Shown piece after piece: positions 49,725-57,902 of a DNA stretch of 64,000 bases (positions are counted from its first letter, which is position 1; each line of letters starts with the position of its first letter). Below the pieces are notes generated by a model that made no database searches, was not told the origin of the DNA, and saw only the letters and a list, made by a program, of their open reading frames with translations. The DNA is from Candidatus Desulfobacillus denitrificans (GTDB lineage Bacteria; Pseudomonadota; Gammaproteobacteria; Burkholderiales; Rhodocyclaceae). Position numbers and translations under genes: made by a program. The stretch is from positions 2,957,390-3,021,389 of the forward strand of contig AP021857.1 of the NCBI GenBank assembly GCA_017347485.1, read 5' to 3'.

Positions 49725-50744
49725 ATGAAGATCGAACACCTCCGACAGCGACTGCGCGCGCACGGCGCCAAGCCGGGCCACGAGACGCTCGTGCTGCGCA
49801 ACTGGACGCGGGCGCTGCCCCTCGACGACGGCCGCAGCCGGCCGGAGAATTTCTTTCCGCTCGAACTGCGCCGCGCCCTGCCCGCGCTGGCGGAGGAATG
49901 GGGGGCGCTGACGCGCCTGCGCGCCGAACACGCCGGCGCGGACGGCACCCGCCTGCTGCTCGAACTGTCCGATGGCCGGACGGTGGAGAGCGTGCTGCTG
50001 CCGCGCGGCGGCCTCTGCGTGTCGACCCAGGTCGGCTGCGCGGTGGGCTGCACTTTCTGCATGACCGGGCGCGACGGCCTGCTGCGCCAGCTCGGCGGCG
50101 CCGAGATCGTCGCCCAGGTGGCGCTCGCCCGCCGCCGGCGCGCGGTGAGGAAGGTGGTGTTCATGGGCATGGGCGAGCCGGCGCACAACCTGGACAACGT
50201 GCTCGAGGCCATCGACCTGCTCGGGGTGCTGGGCGACATCGGCCACAAGAACCTGGTCTTCTCCACGGTCGGCGACCGCCGCGTCTTCGCGCGGCTGCCG
50301 CAGTGCGCCGTGAAGCCGGCGCTGGCGCTGTCGCTGCACACCACCGACGCCGAACTGCGGGCGCGGCTGCTGCCGCGGGCGCCGCGCATCGCGCCGGCCG
50401 AGCTGGTCGAGCTCGGCGAAGCCTACGCGCGCGAGACCGGTTACCCGATCCAGTACCAGTGGACCCTGCTCGAAGGCGTGAACGATACGCAGGCCGAAGT
50501 GGACGCCCTCGCCCGGCTGCTCGCCGGCAAGTACGCGGTGATGAACCTGATTCCCTGGAACGCGGTGGACGGCCTCGGCTTCCGGCGCCCCACGCGCGCG
50601 CGCGCCGAGGCGATGTCGCTGGCGCTGTACCGGCGCGGCATCCTCACCAAGCTGCGCCAGTCCGCCGGGCAGGACGTCGACGGCGGCTGCGGCCAGCTGC
50701 GCGCGCGCAAGCTTGCACGGCAGCCGCGCCCCGCCGCCGGCTAG
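49725..50744 (+). CDS. RlmN/Cfr-family radical SAM RNA methyltransferase (paralogue)
   Basis: 339 residues. Radical SAM cluster motif CAVGCTFC (CX3CX2C), preceded by GGLCVSTQVG, and the C-terminal GQDVDGGCGQL supplying the second catalytic Cys, as in RlmN. The domain VFMGMGEPAHNLDNVLEAIDLL binds SAM. It lacks some N-terminal features of housekeeping RlmN and sits away from the usual rlmN-ndk neighbourhood, so it may be a second enzyme with another RNA target. Its stop overlaps tail-to-tail with infA. Confidence 0.87.
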   Translation: MKIEHLRQRLRAHGAKPGHETLVLRNWTRALPLDDGRSRPENFFPLELRRALPALAEEWGALTRLRAEHAGADGTRLLLELSDGRTVESVLLPRGGLCVSTQVGCAVGCTFCMTGRDGLLRQLGGAEIVAQVALARRRRAVRKVVFMGMGEPAHNLDNVLEAIDLLGVLGDIGHKNLVFSTVGDRRVFARLPQCAVKPALALSLHTTDAELRARLLPRAPRIAPAELVELGEAYARETGYPIQYQWTLLEGVNDTQAEVDALARLLAGKYAVMNLIPWNAVDGLGFRRPTRARAEAMSLALYRRGILTKLRQSAGQDVDGGCGQLRARKLARQPRPAAG

Positions 50745-50745
50745 C

Positions 50746-51003
50746 TCAGTACCTGCGCCGTGCCGGCGCGACCGGGGTGCGGCCCTCGATGTGGCGGAAG
50801 CAGATGCGGCCCTTGCTCAGATCGTAGGGCGAGATTTCCAGCGACACCTTGTCGCCGGCGATGATGCGGATGTGGTGCTTGCGCATCTTGCCCGCGGTGT
50901 AGGCCACGAGGTCGTGGCCGTTGTCGAGGGTGACGCGGAAACGGGAGTCGGGCAGCACTTCCATCACCACCCCGTTCATTTCGATGAGTTCTTCCTTGGC
51001 CAT
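50746..51003 (-). CDS. infA: translation initiation factor IF-1 (C-terminally extended)
   Basis: 85-residue OB-fold protein: [32 protein letters not shown] and [12 protein letters not shown] match IF-1, with about 14 extra residues ([13 protein letters not shown]) at the C-terminus. GGAGG lies just upstream of the ATG. Many betaproteobacteria carry two infA genes; this one is monocistronic and next to a cold-shock gene, not in the ribosomal protein operon. Confidence 0.93.
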   Translation of the reverse strand: MAKEELIEMNGVVMEVLPDSRFRVTLDNGHDLVAYTAGKMRKHHIRIIAGDKVSLEISPYDLSKGRICFRHIEGRTPVAPARRRY

Positions 51004-51025
51004 GCGCGTACCTCCAGAATGGGCG

Positions 51026-51056
51026 GAAAGAAAAAGCCCGGCATGTGCCGGGCGCT
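51026..51056 (-). terminator. intrinsic terminator downstream of the cold-shock gene
   Basis: GCCCGGCA-TG-TGCCGGGC (51036-51053) is a perfect 8-bp hairpin, and on the minus strand it is followed by TTTTTCTTT. It lies between the cold-shock gene and infA, so the two are largely separate transcripts. Confidence 0.88.
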
Positions 51057-51110
51057 TCCGGTGGGGTGGCGGCACGACGCAGGCGCCCTGCCGCTTTGCC
51101 GCCTGCCAGC

Positions 51111-51317
51111 TCAGTCGGCCGCGCGGATGTTCGACGCCTGCTGGCCTTTCGGGCCGGTGGTGATGTCGAAGCTGACCTTCTGGCCTTCCTTGAGGGTCTT
51201 GAAGCCGTTGCCCTGGATCGCGGAGAAATGGGCGAAGAGATCCTCGCCGCCCGCTTCCGGGGTGATGAAGCCGAAGCCCTTCGAATCGTTGAACCACTTC
51301 ACGGTGCCTGTTGCCAT
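51111..51317 (-). CDS. cspA: cold-shock protein (CspA family)
   Basis: 68-residue single cold-shock domain with RNP1 (KGFGFITP) and RNP2 (DLFAHFSAI) RNA-binding motifs; an RNA chaperone. The upstream region to about 51460 probably contains a long 5' leader with two stable hairpins, as expected for temperature-controlled csp mRNAs. Confidence 0.95.
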   Translation of the reverse strand: MATGTVKWFNDSKGFGFITPEAGGEDLFAHFSAIQGNGFKTLKEGQKVSFDITTGPKGQQASNIRAAD

Positions 51318-51334
51318 AACTTGAATTCCTTTAA

Positions 51335-51425
51335 AAACCAAAAATGGGGGTTGCCCCCGGGGAGGGCGAAGCTCAAGACGGCAGGGTGGTGAAGGGAGAA
51401 ATACCGCGGGAACCGCGGGTACTGA
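51335..51425 (-). promoter_or_regulatory. structured 5' leader of the cold-shock gene
   Basis: On the minus strand a CCGCGG-TTC-CCGCGG hairpin (about 51404-51418) is followed by GGGGGCAACCCCC (about 51345-51358), which runs into ATTTTTGGTTTTT and then AAGGAATTC before the ATG. The second hairpin with its T-rich tail looks like an attenuator or thermosensing element next to the ribosome binding site. Confidence 0.5.
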
Positions 51426-51533
51426 ACCAGACAACAACAGCGCTACTTGAAGATCGCTGGCGCGCACTATGCACGCTATTGCCGACAAAAGCAAACGAAT
51501 TCTGAAAAGGGATTCCGGAATTCCGGGGCTCGG

Positions 51534-52067
51534 CTACAGCCGCGGCCTGACCAGGTAGATTTCCACCCAGTGCCGGCGCTCGTCACGCGCCGTGTCGTAT
51601 GCCTCGCCGAACGGCGCCAGGAGAATGCGCCGCGGATTGACGTCCAGATCCAGCAGGCGCTGCTTCACCAGCTGCAGCGACTGTTCCGACCTGAGCAGGT
51701 TCAGCGAGGGGCTGCCGCCGCCGGGAACGTAGCTCTCCAGGCGCACGATGATGCGATCGTCCTCGCGCGCCCTGGCTGCGATCGCCGCCAGGCGCGCTTC
51801 CATTTCCTGCGTCAGCCTTCGGCTGCCGGGTGCCAGCTTGATGACGGCATCCGGCGGCGTGTCCTGCGGCGCCGCGCCGGCCTGCGATTCGACGGCGGCG
51901 GGCCTGGCCGGCACGGCGGAAGCGGCAGCCGGTGCCGCTGCCGGCGCGGCGGCCGCGGCCTGCGGCGGGTCCTCTGCCGCGGGGCGGGTCAGGCCGAACG
52001 GCGAGTTGGCCACGCATCCGGCGGTGGACAGCAGGCAGGCCAGCAGCAAGGGGACGGCGAATTTCAT
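51534..52067 (-). CDS. putative lipoprotein with OmpA-like C-terminal domain
   Basis: 177 residues: lipobox (LLACLLSTAGC), Ala/Pro-rich linker (about 30-75), then a beta-alpha-beta region (DDRIIVRLESYVPGGG, LLRSEQSLQLVKQRLLDLDVNPRRILLAPFGE) that resembles OmpA-type peptidoglycan-binding domains, with the conserved Arg-containing pattern only partly kept. It probably connects outer membrane and cell wall. It is co-directional, 16 bp after the CorC-like gene. Confidence 0.75.
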   Translation of the reverse strand: MKFAVPLLLACLLSTAGCVANSPFGLTRPAAEDPPQAAAAAPAAAPAAASAVPARPAAVESQAGAAPQDTPPDAVIKLAPGSRRLTQEMEARLAAIAARAREDDRIIVRLESYVPGGGSPSLNLLRSEQSLQLVKQRLLDLDVNPRRILLAPFGEAYDTARDERRHWVEIYLVRPRL

Positions 52068-52083
52068 GCGGCAATCTCCCCGG

Positions 52084-53391
52084 TCAAGGCGGCGTTTCGG
52101 CAGTTTCATCGGGCGCCGCGCGCGCCACCAGCACCTTGTCGACGCGCTTCCTGTCCATGTCGACGACCTCCAGGCGCCAGCCGTTCCATTCGAAATGGTC
52201 GGCGGCGGCCGGCACGCGGCCGAGCGCATGCATGACGAAACCGCCGAGCGTGTTGAATTCCTCCTCGCCCGGCAGCTCCTCCTCGATCTGCAGCACCGAC
52301 TTGAAGCGCTCGACGGACACGCTGCCGTCCATCAGCCAGGAGCCGTCCTCGCGCATCACCACGTCCGCCTCTTCGGCGACATCCGACGACGGCAGTTCGC
52401 CGACGATGGCGGTCAGCACGTCGGTCAGCGTCACCAGCCCCTCCAGCTCGCCGTACTCGTCCACGATCAGCGCGCATTGCGCGCGCGTATAGCGAAAGTT
52501 CTCCAGCAGGCGCGTCGTGGTGACGCCCTCCGGCACGTAGAGCGGCGGGCGCAAATGGGCCTCGACGTCGAGCGGCGCGCCCTCGAGGGCGGACTTGAGC
52601 AGGTCGGAAGTGCGCAGCAGGCCGACGATGTGCTCCAGCCCGCCGCGGCAGACGACGATGCGCGTATACGGACTCTCGGCGATGCGGCGCCGGATCTCCG
52701 CCTCCGCGTCCGCCAGGTCGATCTGGTAGATGTCGTTGCGATGCGTCATGATCGCCGCGATGCGCTGCTCGTCGAGGCGCAGCACGTTGGAAACGATTTC
52801 CTGCTCGCTTTCGTGGAAGACGCCGGCCTCGGCGCCCTGCCCCATCAGCACGTTGATCTCCTCGTCGGTGACCGGCGGCTCGTCCTTGCGGCGGGCGCCG
52901 AACAGGCGCAGCAGCAGGCCGGAGGAGGCGGTGAACAGCCACACCAGCGGGCGCACCGAGCCGGCGAACCAGAGCATCGGCCGCGCGATCAGCGAGGCGA
53001 TGCCCTCGGGCGCCAGCAAGGCGAGGCGCTTGGGCACCAGCTCGCCGACCACCACGGAGACATAAGTCAGCCCCACCACCACGATCGTCAGCGCGATGCC
53101 GCGGGCGTAGGGGTCGATCGGCGCGATCTGCCTCAGCCACTCGGCCAGCGGATCGGCGAGCGCCGTCTCGCCGATGGCGCCGCTGAGGATGCCGATCGAG
53201 GTGATGCCGACCTGGATCGCGGAGAGAAAACTGGAAGGCTCGTTGTGCAGGGACAGCGCGGTCTGCGCGCCGGGGCCGCCTTCATCGGCCAGGCGCTGCA
53301 GGCGCGCCTTGCGGGAAGACACCAGGGCCATCTCCGCCATGGAGAAGAAACCGTTGATGAGGATGAGGAGCAGGAGTAAGGCGATGTCCAT
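52084..53391 (-). CDS. CorC/HlyC-family (DUF21-CBS) membrane protein
   Basis: 435 residues: DUF21/CNNM-type transmembrane domain (LLLLLILINGFFSMAEMALVSSRKARL, GITSIGILSGAIGE, VVGELVPKRLAL), two CBS domains (IMTHRNDIYQIDL, VPEGVTTTRLLENFRYTRAQCALIVDEYGELEGLVTLTDVL) and a C-terminal CorC_HlyC domain (FNTLGGFVMHALGRVP). The family takes part in Mg2+/Co2+ efflux. The 'hemolysin' label often given to this family is historical. Confidence 0.92.
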   Translation of the reverse strand: MDIALLLLLILINGFFSMAEMALVSSRKARLQRLADEGGPGAQTALSLHNEPSSFLSAIQVGITSIGILSGAIGETALADPLAEWLRQIAPIDPYARGIALTIVVVGLTYVSVVVGELVPKRLALLAPEGIASLIARPMLWFAGSVRPLVWLFTASSGLLLRLFGARRKDEPPVTDEEINVLMGQGAEAGVFHESEQEIVSNVLRLDEQRIAAIMTHRNDIYQIDLADAEAEIRRRIAESPYTRIVVCRGGLEHIVGLLRTSDLLKSALEGAPLDVEAHLRPPLYVPEGVTTTRLLENFRYTRAQCALIVDEYGELEGLVTLTDVLTAIVGELPSSDVAEEADVVMREDGSWLMDGSVSVERFKSVLQIEEELPGEEEFNTLGGFVMHALGRVPAAADHFEWNGWRLEVVDMDRKRVDKVLVARAAPDETAETPP

Positions 53392-53523
53392 CGTGCCGCC
53401 GCTCGTCGCCGCAAGGCGCGCGGCATACGGATTGCAGAAAGTGGAATTCTACCATCCCGGCTCCTGCCCTCCGCCGCATCCCGGCGAGCGCCCGTCCGGC
53501 ATGCCTCCGGCGCCTGCTGTGCC

Positions 53524-54222
53524 TCAGTCCCCGGTCGGCGAGATGCGGAAGGCCCGCACGGCTTTCAATTCCCGCAGCGCGGAGGCCAGTTCGGACAGGT
53601 TTTGGGGATTGGTGGTCCAGATCACCATGCGGTATTCGAAATGAAGGCCGTCGTCGGAGAGGCGATGGCTCATGTTGGCAACCTTGAAGCCGAGGTTCTC
53701 CAGATAGTCCTTCAGCTCCTGCTCCGGCATGACATTGTCGCGGTCGAAGCGGACGAAGTGGTGGGCGTAGGAATGGGAGGGAATCCTGGACTCGATCCAG
53801 CGAAAGATCGACAGCGTGGCCACGGTGATCAGGGTGGCGAGGACCGCGGGCAGATAGAAGCCGATGCCCAGCAGGATGCCGATCGCGGCGGTGATCCAGA
53901 TCGAGGCCGCCGTGGTCAGGCCGCGCACCGACAGGCCTTCCTTGAAGATGACGCCGGCGCCGAGGAAACCGATGCCGGTCATGATGCCTTGGGCCATGCG
54001 CGTGGGATCGGTGCGAACCGCCTCGAGCGGAATGCCGGGCAGCCATTTCTCCTGGTACAGCGTGACCAGCATGAGCAGGCTCGAGGCGAGGCAGACCAGG
54101 GCATGGGTGCGAAAGCCGGCCGGCCGGCCGTGGTAGCTGCGCTCGAGCCCGATGATGCCGCCGGCGAGCAGCGCGGCAACCAGATGCGTGACGATTTGAA
54201 GAGTGTCGGGGGCGATGGGCAT
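53524..54222 (-). CDS. MgtC/SapB-family membrane protein
   Basis: 232 residues: five hydrophobic segments in the N-terminal half with the MgtC hallmark GGIIGLERSYHGRPAGFRTHALVCLASSLLM and GIGFLGAGVIFKEG, and a C-terminal ACT-like cytoplasmic domain. MgtC proteins modulate ATP synthase or phosphate/Mg2+ homeostasis. ATG 54222 is chosen (MPIAPDTLQI); the frame stays open upstream to 54309 but that part crosses low-conservation sequence. Confidence 0.9.
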   Translation of the reverse strand: MPIAPDTLQIVTHLVAALLAGGIIGLERSYHGRPAGFRTHALVCLASSLLMLVTLYQEKWLPGIPLEAVRTDPTRMAQGIMTGIGFLGAGVIFKEGLSVRGLTTAASIWITAAIGILLGIGFYLPAVLATLITVATLSIFRWIESRIPSHSYAHHFVRFDRDNVMPEQELKDYLENLGFKVANMSHRLSDDGLHFEYRMVIWTTNPQNLSELASALRELKAVRAFRISPTGD

Positions 54223-54316
54223 ACGAATCGGATTTTGCGCCGAAAACGACTTCTTGGGAACCGCAAGCCAGGAATGCAGCGTGGTCCGTGGCATCGTGCG
54301 CGCATGCATGCCGCGA

Positions 54317-54340
54317 CGCCGTGCCGCGGCGACTGACTTT
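54317..54340 (+). repeat. dispersed bipartite repeat, copy 12
   Basis: Exact in both half-sites, between the MgtC and BtuF-like genes (both minus). GCCGCG/CGCGGC pair into a hairpin followed by TTTTT on the plus strand, where there is no gene to terminate. Here the motif is therefore not explained by terminator function. Confidence 0.8.
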
Positions 54341-54345
54341 TTCTT

Positions 54346-55158
54346 TCAGCCTCGGGACTGCCCGGGCCGCGCCTGCCGCAGCCGCGCCAGATAGCGCAGC
54401 CCCGCCGCCGCCCGGCTGCCGTACCAGGACACCATTTCGCCGTCGATGAGCTGCGCCGGGCTGCCGAAGCGCGATTCGGCTTCGGCAACGTGCTGCTCGG
54501 CGAAACGGTAGGGCTCGGTGGAGAGCAGCACGCGATCGGCAAAAGTCAGTCCCTGCGACACGGCGTCGATTTGCGGGTAGCGGATTTCGCTGTCTTCCGG
54601 CAGGGTGTCCCAGCCGGCGGCGGCGAGCATGGCGGAGATGTAGGTCTGGCGCGAAACGCTCATCCAGGGATCCTTCCAGATCAGGTAGAGCACGCGCTCC
54701 CGCGGCAGGCGTTCCGTCGCGCGGCGCAGCGCCTCGCGCGCGGCGCGGAAGTCGGCGGCGAGCGCTTCGGCCTGCGCCTCGCGCCGGAAAAGGCCGCCGA
54801 GGAGGCAGAAAAGCGCGAGGTTGTCTGCCGGCGTGTTCGGGTGCGTAACGACGACGTGCGGCACGAAGCGGGCGATTTCGTCCACCTGCTCGCGGCGGTT
54901 CTCGTCGATGTTGACGACGAGATGGGTCGGCGCGGCGGCGCGGATGGCGGCGATGTCGGCATCCTTGGTGCCGCCCATCTTGGGGATGCCCTGCACGATT
55001 TCGCGCGGATGGATGCAGAAGCCGCTGCGGCCGACGAGGTTCGCGGCGAGGCCGAGCTGGCAGAGCAGTTCGGTGAGGCTGGGGACGAGGCTGACGATGC
55101 GTGGCTCGCCCTCGCAGGGCGAGTGAAGCGTGCCGAGGGCGTCGCGGAGGTCGTTCAT
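54346..55158 (-). CDS. BtuF-like (helical-backbone metal receptor) substrate-binding protein
   Basis: 270 residues. RIVSLVPSLTELLCQLGLAANLVGRSGFC and the PNTPADNLALFCLLGGLF region place it in the cobalamin/iron-siderophore binding protein superfamily. There is no signal peptide, unlike BtuF, so it may act in the cytoplasm or have a different ligand. No btuCD transporter genes lie nearby. It contains dispersed-repeat copy 13 (QGLTFAD). Confidence 0.82.
   Translation of the reverse strand: MNDLRDALGTLHSPCEGEPRIVSLVPSLTELLCQLGLAANLVGRSGFCIHPREIVQGIPKMGGTKDADIAAIRAAAPTHLVVNIDENRREQVDEIARFVPHVVVTHPNTPADNLALFCLLGGLFRREAQAEALAADFRAAREALRRATERLPRERVLYLIWKDPWMSVSRQTYISAMLAAAGWDTLPEDSEIRYPQIDAVSQGLTFADRVLLSTEPYRFAEQHVAEAESRFGSPAQLIDGEMVSWYGSRAAAGLRYLARLRQARPGQSRG
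54542..54565 (-). repeat. dispersed bipartite repeat, copy 13 (inside BtuF-like gene)
   Basis: Exact in both half-sites, same strand as the gene, read as the codons for SQGLTFAD. Confidence 0.8.
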
Positions 55159-55179
55159 GCGGGAATTTTACTTCGATGG

Positions 55180-55199
55180 ATTCCCGCTTCCGCGGGAAT
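55180..55199. repeat. dRS3-like 20-bp inverted repeat
   Basis: ATTCCCGCTTCCGCGGGAAT fits ATTCCC-N8-GGGAAT, the pattern known as dRS3 in Neisseria and seen as a common intergenic repeat in other proteobacteria. It lies between the BtuF-like and phosphatase genes. Only one copy is visible in this window. Confidence 0.65.
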
Positions 55200-55203
55200 G
55201 GCG

Positions 55204-56058
55204 CTACTGCGTCTGCAGGAAGCCGCGCGCCTCGCCGTCGAGGACGAGGCAGGTGAGGATGCCGCTCCTGTAGGCGCCGGTGTCGATGCCGATGCGGTTG
55301 CGGCGCAGCTCCGGCTCGGCGCTGATGCTGTGGCCGTGCACGACGACGGCGCCGTGGTCGAGCGTCGAGTCGAGGAAGCGGCGGCGGATCCACATGCAGT
55401 CGCGCGCGGCCTGCGCTTCGATGGGCACGCCGGGCACGATGCCGGCATGGACGAAGCAGTAACCGCCCTCGCGGTGCAGGGTGCGCAGGCCGCGGAAGAA
55501 GGCGAGATGCGCGGACGGCAGGGCCGCCTGCAGCGCGCGCCGCATCGCCTCCAGCGGCGGGATCTCCTCGGGCTGCGGCAGCATGTAAGCGCCATAGACA
55601 TCCTGGTAGCTGTCCTGCCAGCGCATGGCTTCCAGCTTGCCCTCGTCGTTGCGCCGCGGCAGCGGACAGGGGACGCCATAGGACGCGGCGGTCTCGATGC
55701 CGCCGTACTCCAGCCAGTTGATGGCGATCGCCATCTCGCCGTCGAGGAAGCGCAGCATGGCGTGCTCGACGTTGCCCATCAGATGGATCGTCTCGAAGCC
55801 GTCGAGATCCGGCGCCAGCAGCAGATCAATCGTGGCACGGCATTGCGGCCCGCGATTGACGTAGTCGCCGAGGAAAACGAGCACGCGCCGGCGCGCCTGG
55901 CGCCGGCCGGCGTCCTCGCGGATGCCATCGAGCAGCTCGGCCAGCAGGTCGGCGCGGCCGTGGATGTCGCCGATCGCGTAGACCAGCGTGCCCGCGGGCA
56001 CGGCGGCGCGCGGCGCCGGCTCGCCCGGCGGCGGTTCGCAGTTGCGCCAGACGGCCAT
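55204..56058 (-). CDS. PPP-family metallophosphatase (Ap4A hydrolase/serine-threonine phosphatase type)
   Basis: 284 residues with metal-binding motifs GDIHGRADLL, FLGDYVNRGP, FVHAGI and VVHGHS. The usual GNHE motif, with its catalytic His, reads GNVEHAML here, and GDYVDRG reads GDYVNRG. Activity may therefore be altered, or the neighbouring His could take over. It follows the paaK-like gene by 5 bp on the same strand. Confidence 0.85.
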   Translation of the reverse strand: MAVWRNCEPPPGEPAPRAAVPAGTLVYAIGDIHGRADLLAELLDGIREDAGRRQARRRVLVFLGDYVNRGPQCRATIDLLLAPDLDGFETIHLMGNVEHAMLRFLDGEMAIAINWLEYGGIETAASYGVPCPLPRRNDEGKLEAMRWQDSYQDVYGAYMLPQPEEIPPLEAMRRALQAALPSAHLAFFRGLRTLHREGGYCFVHAGIVPGVPIEAQAARDCMWIRRRFLDSTLDHGAVVVHGHSISAEPELRRNRIGIDTGAYRSGILTCLVLDGEARGFLQTQ

Positions 56059-56063
56059 GCCGT

Positions 56064-57356
56064 TCAGCGCTGGACGTGGAAGCGCTTGGCCTTCAGCTCG
56101 AAGCGCGGCAGCGCGTTCCTCGGCAGGTGGTGCACGCGGGGACGGAAGGAGAGCATGCTGTCGAGGCGCTCGGCGATGGCGTGCACGACGTTGGGGTCGG
56201 CGCCTTCGCACAGCTCGACCTCGACGTCCATCTCGTCCATCTGGCGCACCTTGTTGACGGTGATGCGGAACTCGTCGACCTCGGCGAACTTGCGCAGGAT
56301 GTTCTCGACGCCGGCCGGGAAGACGTTGACGCCGCGCACCGTCACCATGTCGTCGGCGCGGCCGATGATGCCGCCCTCGAACCTGAGAGAAGTGCGGCCG
56401 CAGTCGCAGCGCCGCGTGGTGGTGCGCACGATGTCGCCGGTCTTGTAGCGGATGATGGGGAAGCCCCAGCGGCCGAGGTTGGTGATGACCAGTTCGCCCT
56501 TCTCGCCCTCGGCGACCGGCTTGCCGCTGGCCGGATCGAGGATCTCGGCGATGTACTCGCTTTCGATGAGGTGGGTGCCGCCGGGCTGGGCCTGGCACTC
56601 GAAGGAGTGCGCACCGACCTCGGTGGCGCCGGCGTGGTCGAAGCACTTGGCGCTCCAGACGTCCTGGATGCGCGCCTTGGTGGCCGGCACGTTGGCGCCG
56701 GGCTCGCCGGCGTGCACCGTCGCCTTCATCGGGATCGTCGACAGGTCGAAGCCGGTCTCGCGCGCCACCTCGGCCAGGCGCAGGGCGTAGGTCGGCGTGC
56801 AGCAGAGCACGCTGGCGCCGACGTCGCGCATCAGTTCCAGCCGCTGCGGCGAGTCGCGCCCGCCGCCGGGGATCATCAGCGCGCCCAGCTGGCGCGCGCC
56901 CTCGGTGGCGGCCCAGAAGCCGACGAAGGGGCCGAAGGAAAAGGCCATGAAGATGCGGTCGGCGGCGGTGACGCCGGCGCCGGCCAGCACGTGGCCCCAG
57001 CAGCGGCCCCACCACTGCCAGGCGTCCTCGGTGTCGGGCACCTTGAGCGGCACGCCGGTGGTGCCGGAGGTCTGGTGGAAGCGCACGTAGCGCTCGATCG
57101 GATACGTCAGGTTGTTGCCGAAGGGGCCGTGCGCGGCCTGGTCCTCCATCAGCTCGTGCTTGGTGGTGAGCGGCAGGCGGGCGAGGTCGTCGAGCGAGCG
57201 GATGTCCTCCGGCGCGGCGCCGGCCCTTTTCCACTTCTCGGTGTAGAACCGGTTGCGTCCCCACAGCTCGCCGGCCATGGCCTTGAACTTGTCGAGCTGC
57301 AGCGCGGCCAGCTCGCCGCGCGGCAGGGTTTCGGTGCTCCTGTCGAAATAGGTCAT
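56064..57356 (-). CDS. phenylacetate-CoA ligase family (PaaK-like) AMP-forming enzyme
   Basis: 430 residues of the adenylate-forming superfamily. P-loop QTSGTTGVPLK (about 93-103), HAGATEVGAHSF, the Arg/Asp motif YKTGDIVRTT and the zinc-like CDCGRTS typical of PaaK. The ligation domain (GRADDMVTVRGVNVFPAGVENIL) is complete. In the ppc operon it could activate an aromatic acid, for example 4-hydroxybenzoate made by phenylphosphate carboxylation, or phenylacetate; sequence alone does not decide. Confidence 0.9.
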   Translation of the reverse strand: MTYFDRSTETLPRGELAALQLDKFKAMAGELWGRNRFYTEKWKRAGAAPEDIRSLDDLARLPLTTKHELMEDQAAHGPFGNNLTYPIERYVRFHQTSGTTGVPLKVPDTEDAWQWWGRCWGHVLAGAGVTAADRIFMAFSFGPFVGFWAATEGARQLGALMIPGGGRDSPQRLELMRDVGASVLCCTPTYALRLAEVARETGFDLSTIPMKATVHAGEPGANVPATKARIQDVWSAKCFDHAGATEVGAHSFECQAQPGGTHLIESEYIAEILDPASGKPVAEGEKGELVITNLGRWGFPIIRYKTGDIVRTTTRRCDCGRTSLRFEGGIIGRADDMVTVRGVNVFPAGVENILRKFAEVDEFRITVNKVRQMDEMDVEVELCEGADPNVVHAIAERLDSMLSFRPRVHHLPRNALPRFELKAKRFHVQR

Positions 57357-57394
57357 GAGGAAACTCGAAAAAAGCCTCTCCGCTTTGTTCCGTG

Positions 57395-57853
57395 CTACTT
57401 GGCCTCGCGCATCTCGCGGTACACGGCCTGCTCCATGGCCAGCATGGCTTCACGCTGTGCGGCCGGCCACTGGTAGCTGAGGGCGCTGGTCTCGACGCCG
57501 GGCCAGGACTGGTCCTTGGCGCCGATCACTTCCAACTCGTAGAGCTGGATGACATAGGGCAGGGCAGCTTCGAGGCGCGGCCTGAGCTGGCGCGCGCGGC
57601 CCTTCACCAGGAAGGTCATGTCGCCCCGGCCGATCACCTGCAGCGCGGCCTGGCCGCTCCTTTGCAGGTTGGCCGAGGTCGAGCCGCCTTCGTCGACGGC
57701 GAAGCGCAGCCGCCCGGCGTCGAGCGCGACGATCCAGGTGAAGGCCGAGGTGGCATAGCCGTCGGCGCCGGCGGTGAGCAGCAGGCCGGGGGCGCCCGGG
57801 CGCAGGTAGTCCGCCAGCTGTTCCGGCATGTGCGGGGTGATGTTGCCGATCAT
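57395..57853 (-). CDS. PNPOx-fold flavin-binding protein
   Basis: 152 residues. The split-barrel fold of the pyridoxamine-phosphate-oxidase/flavin reductase type is suggested by GLLLTAGADGYATSAFTWIVALDAGRLRFAVDEGGSTSANLQRSGQAALQVIG, with residues that usually hold FMN. Substrate unknown. It sits between a riboflavin kinase gene and the CoA ligase gene in the ppc cluster, where it could serve as a flavin carrier or reductase for prenyl-FMN supply. Confidence 0.78.
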   Translation of the reverse strand: MIGNITPHMPEQLADYLRPGAPGLLLTAGADGYATSAFTWIVALDAGRLRFAVDEGGSTSANLQRSGQAALQVIGRGDMTFLVKGRARQLRPRLEAALPYVIQLYELEVIGAKDQSWPGVETSALSYQWPAAQREAMLAMEQAVYREMREAK

Positions 57854-57872
57854 GATGCGGCCTCCTTGTGCA

Positions 57873-57896
57873 AAAGTCAGTCCCGCCGGGACGGCG
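57873..57896 (-). repeat. dispersed bipartite repeat, copy 14 (after the riboflavin kinase gene)
   Basis: Exact in both half-sites. On the minus strand GTCCC-GGC-GGGAC followed by TTTT makes a compact terminator-like hairpin just downstream of the riboflavin kinase stop. Confidence 0.8.
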
Positions 57897-57902
57897 CCGA
57901 TG

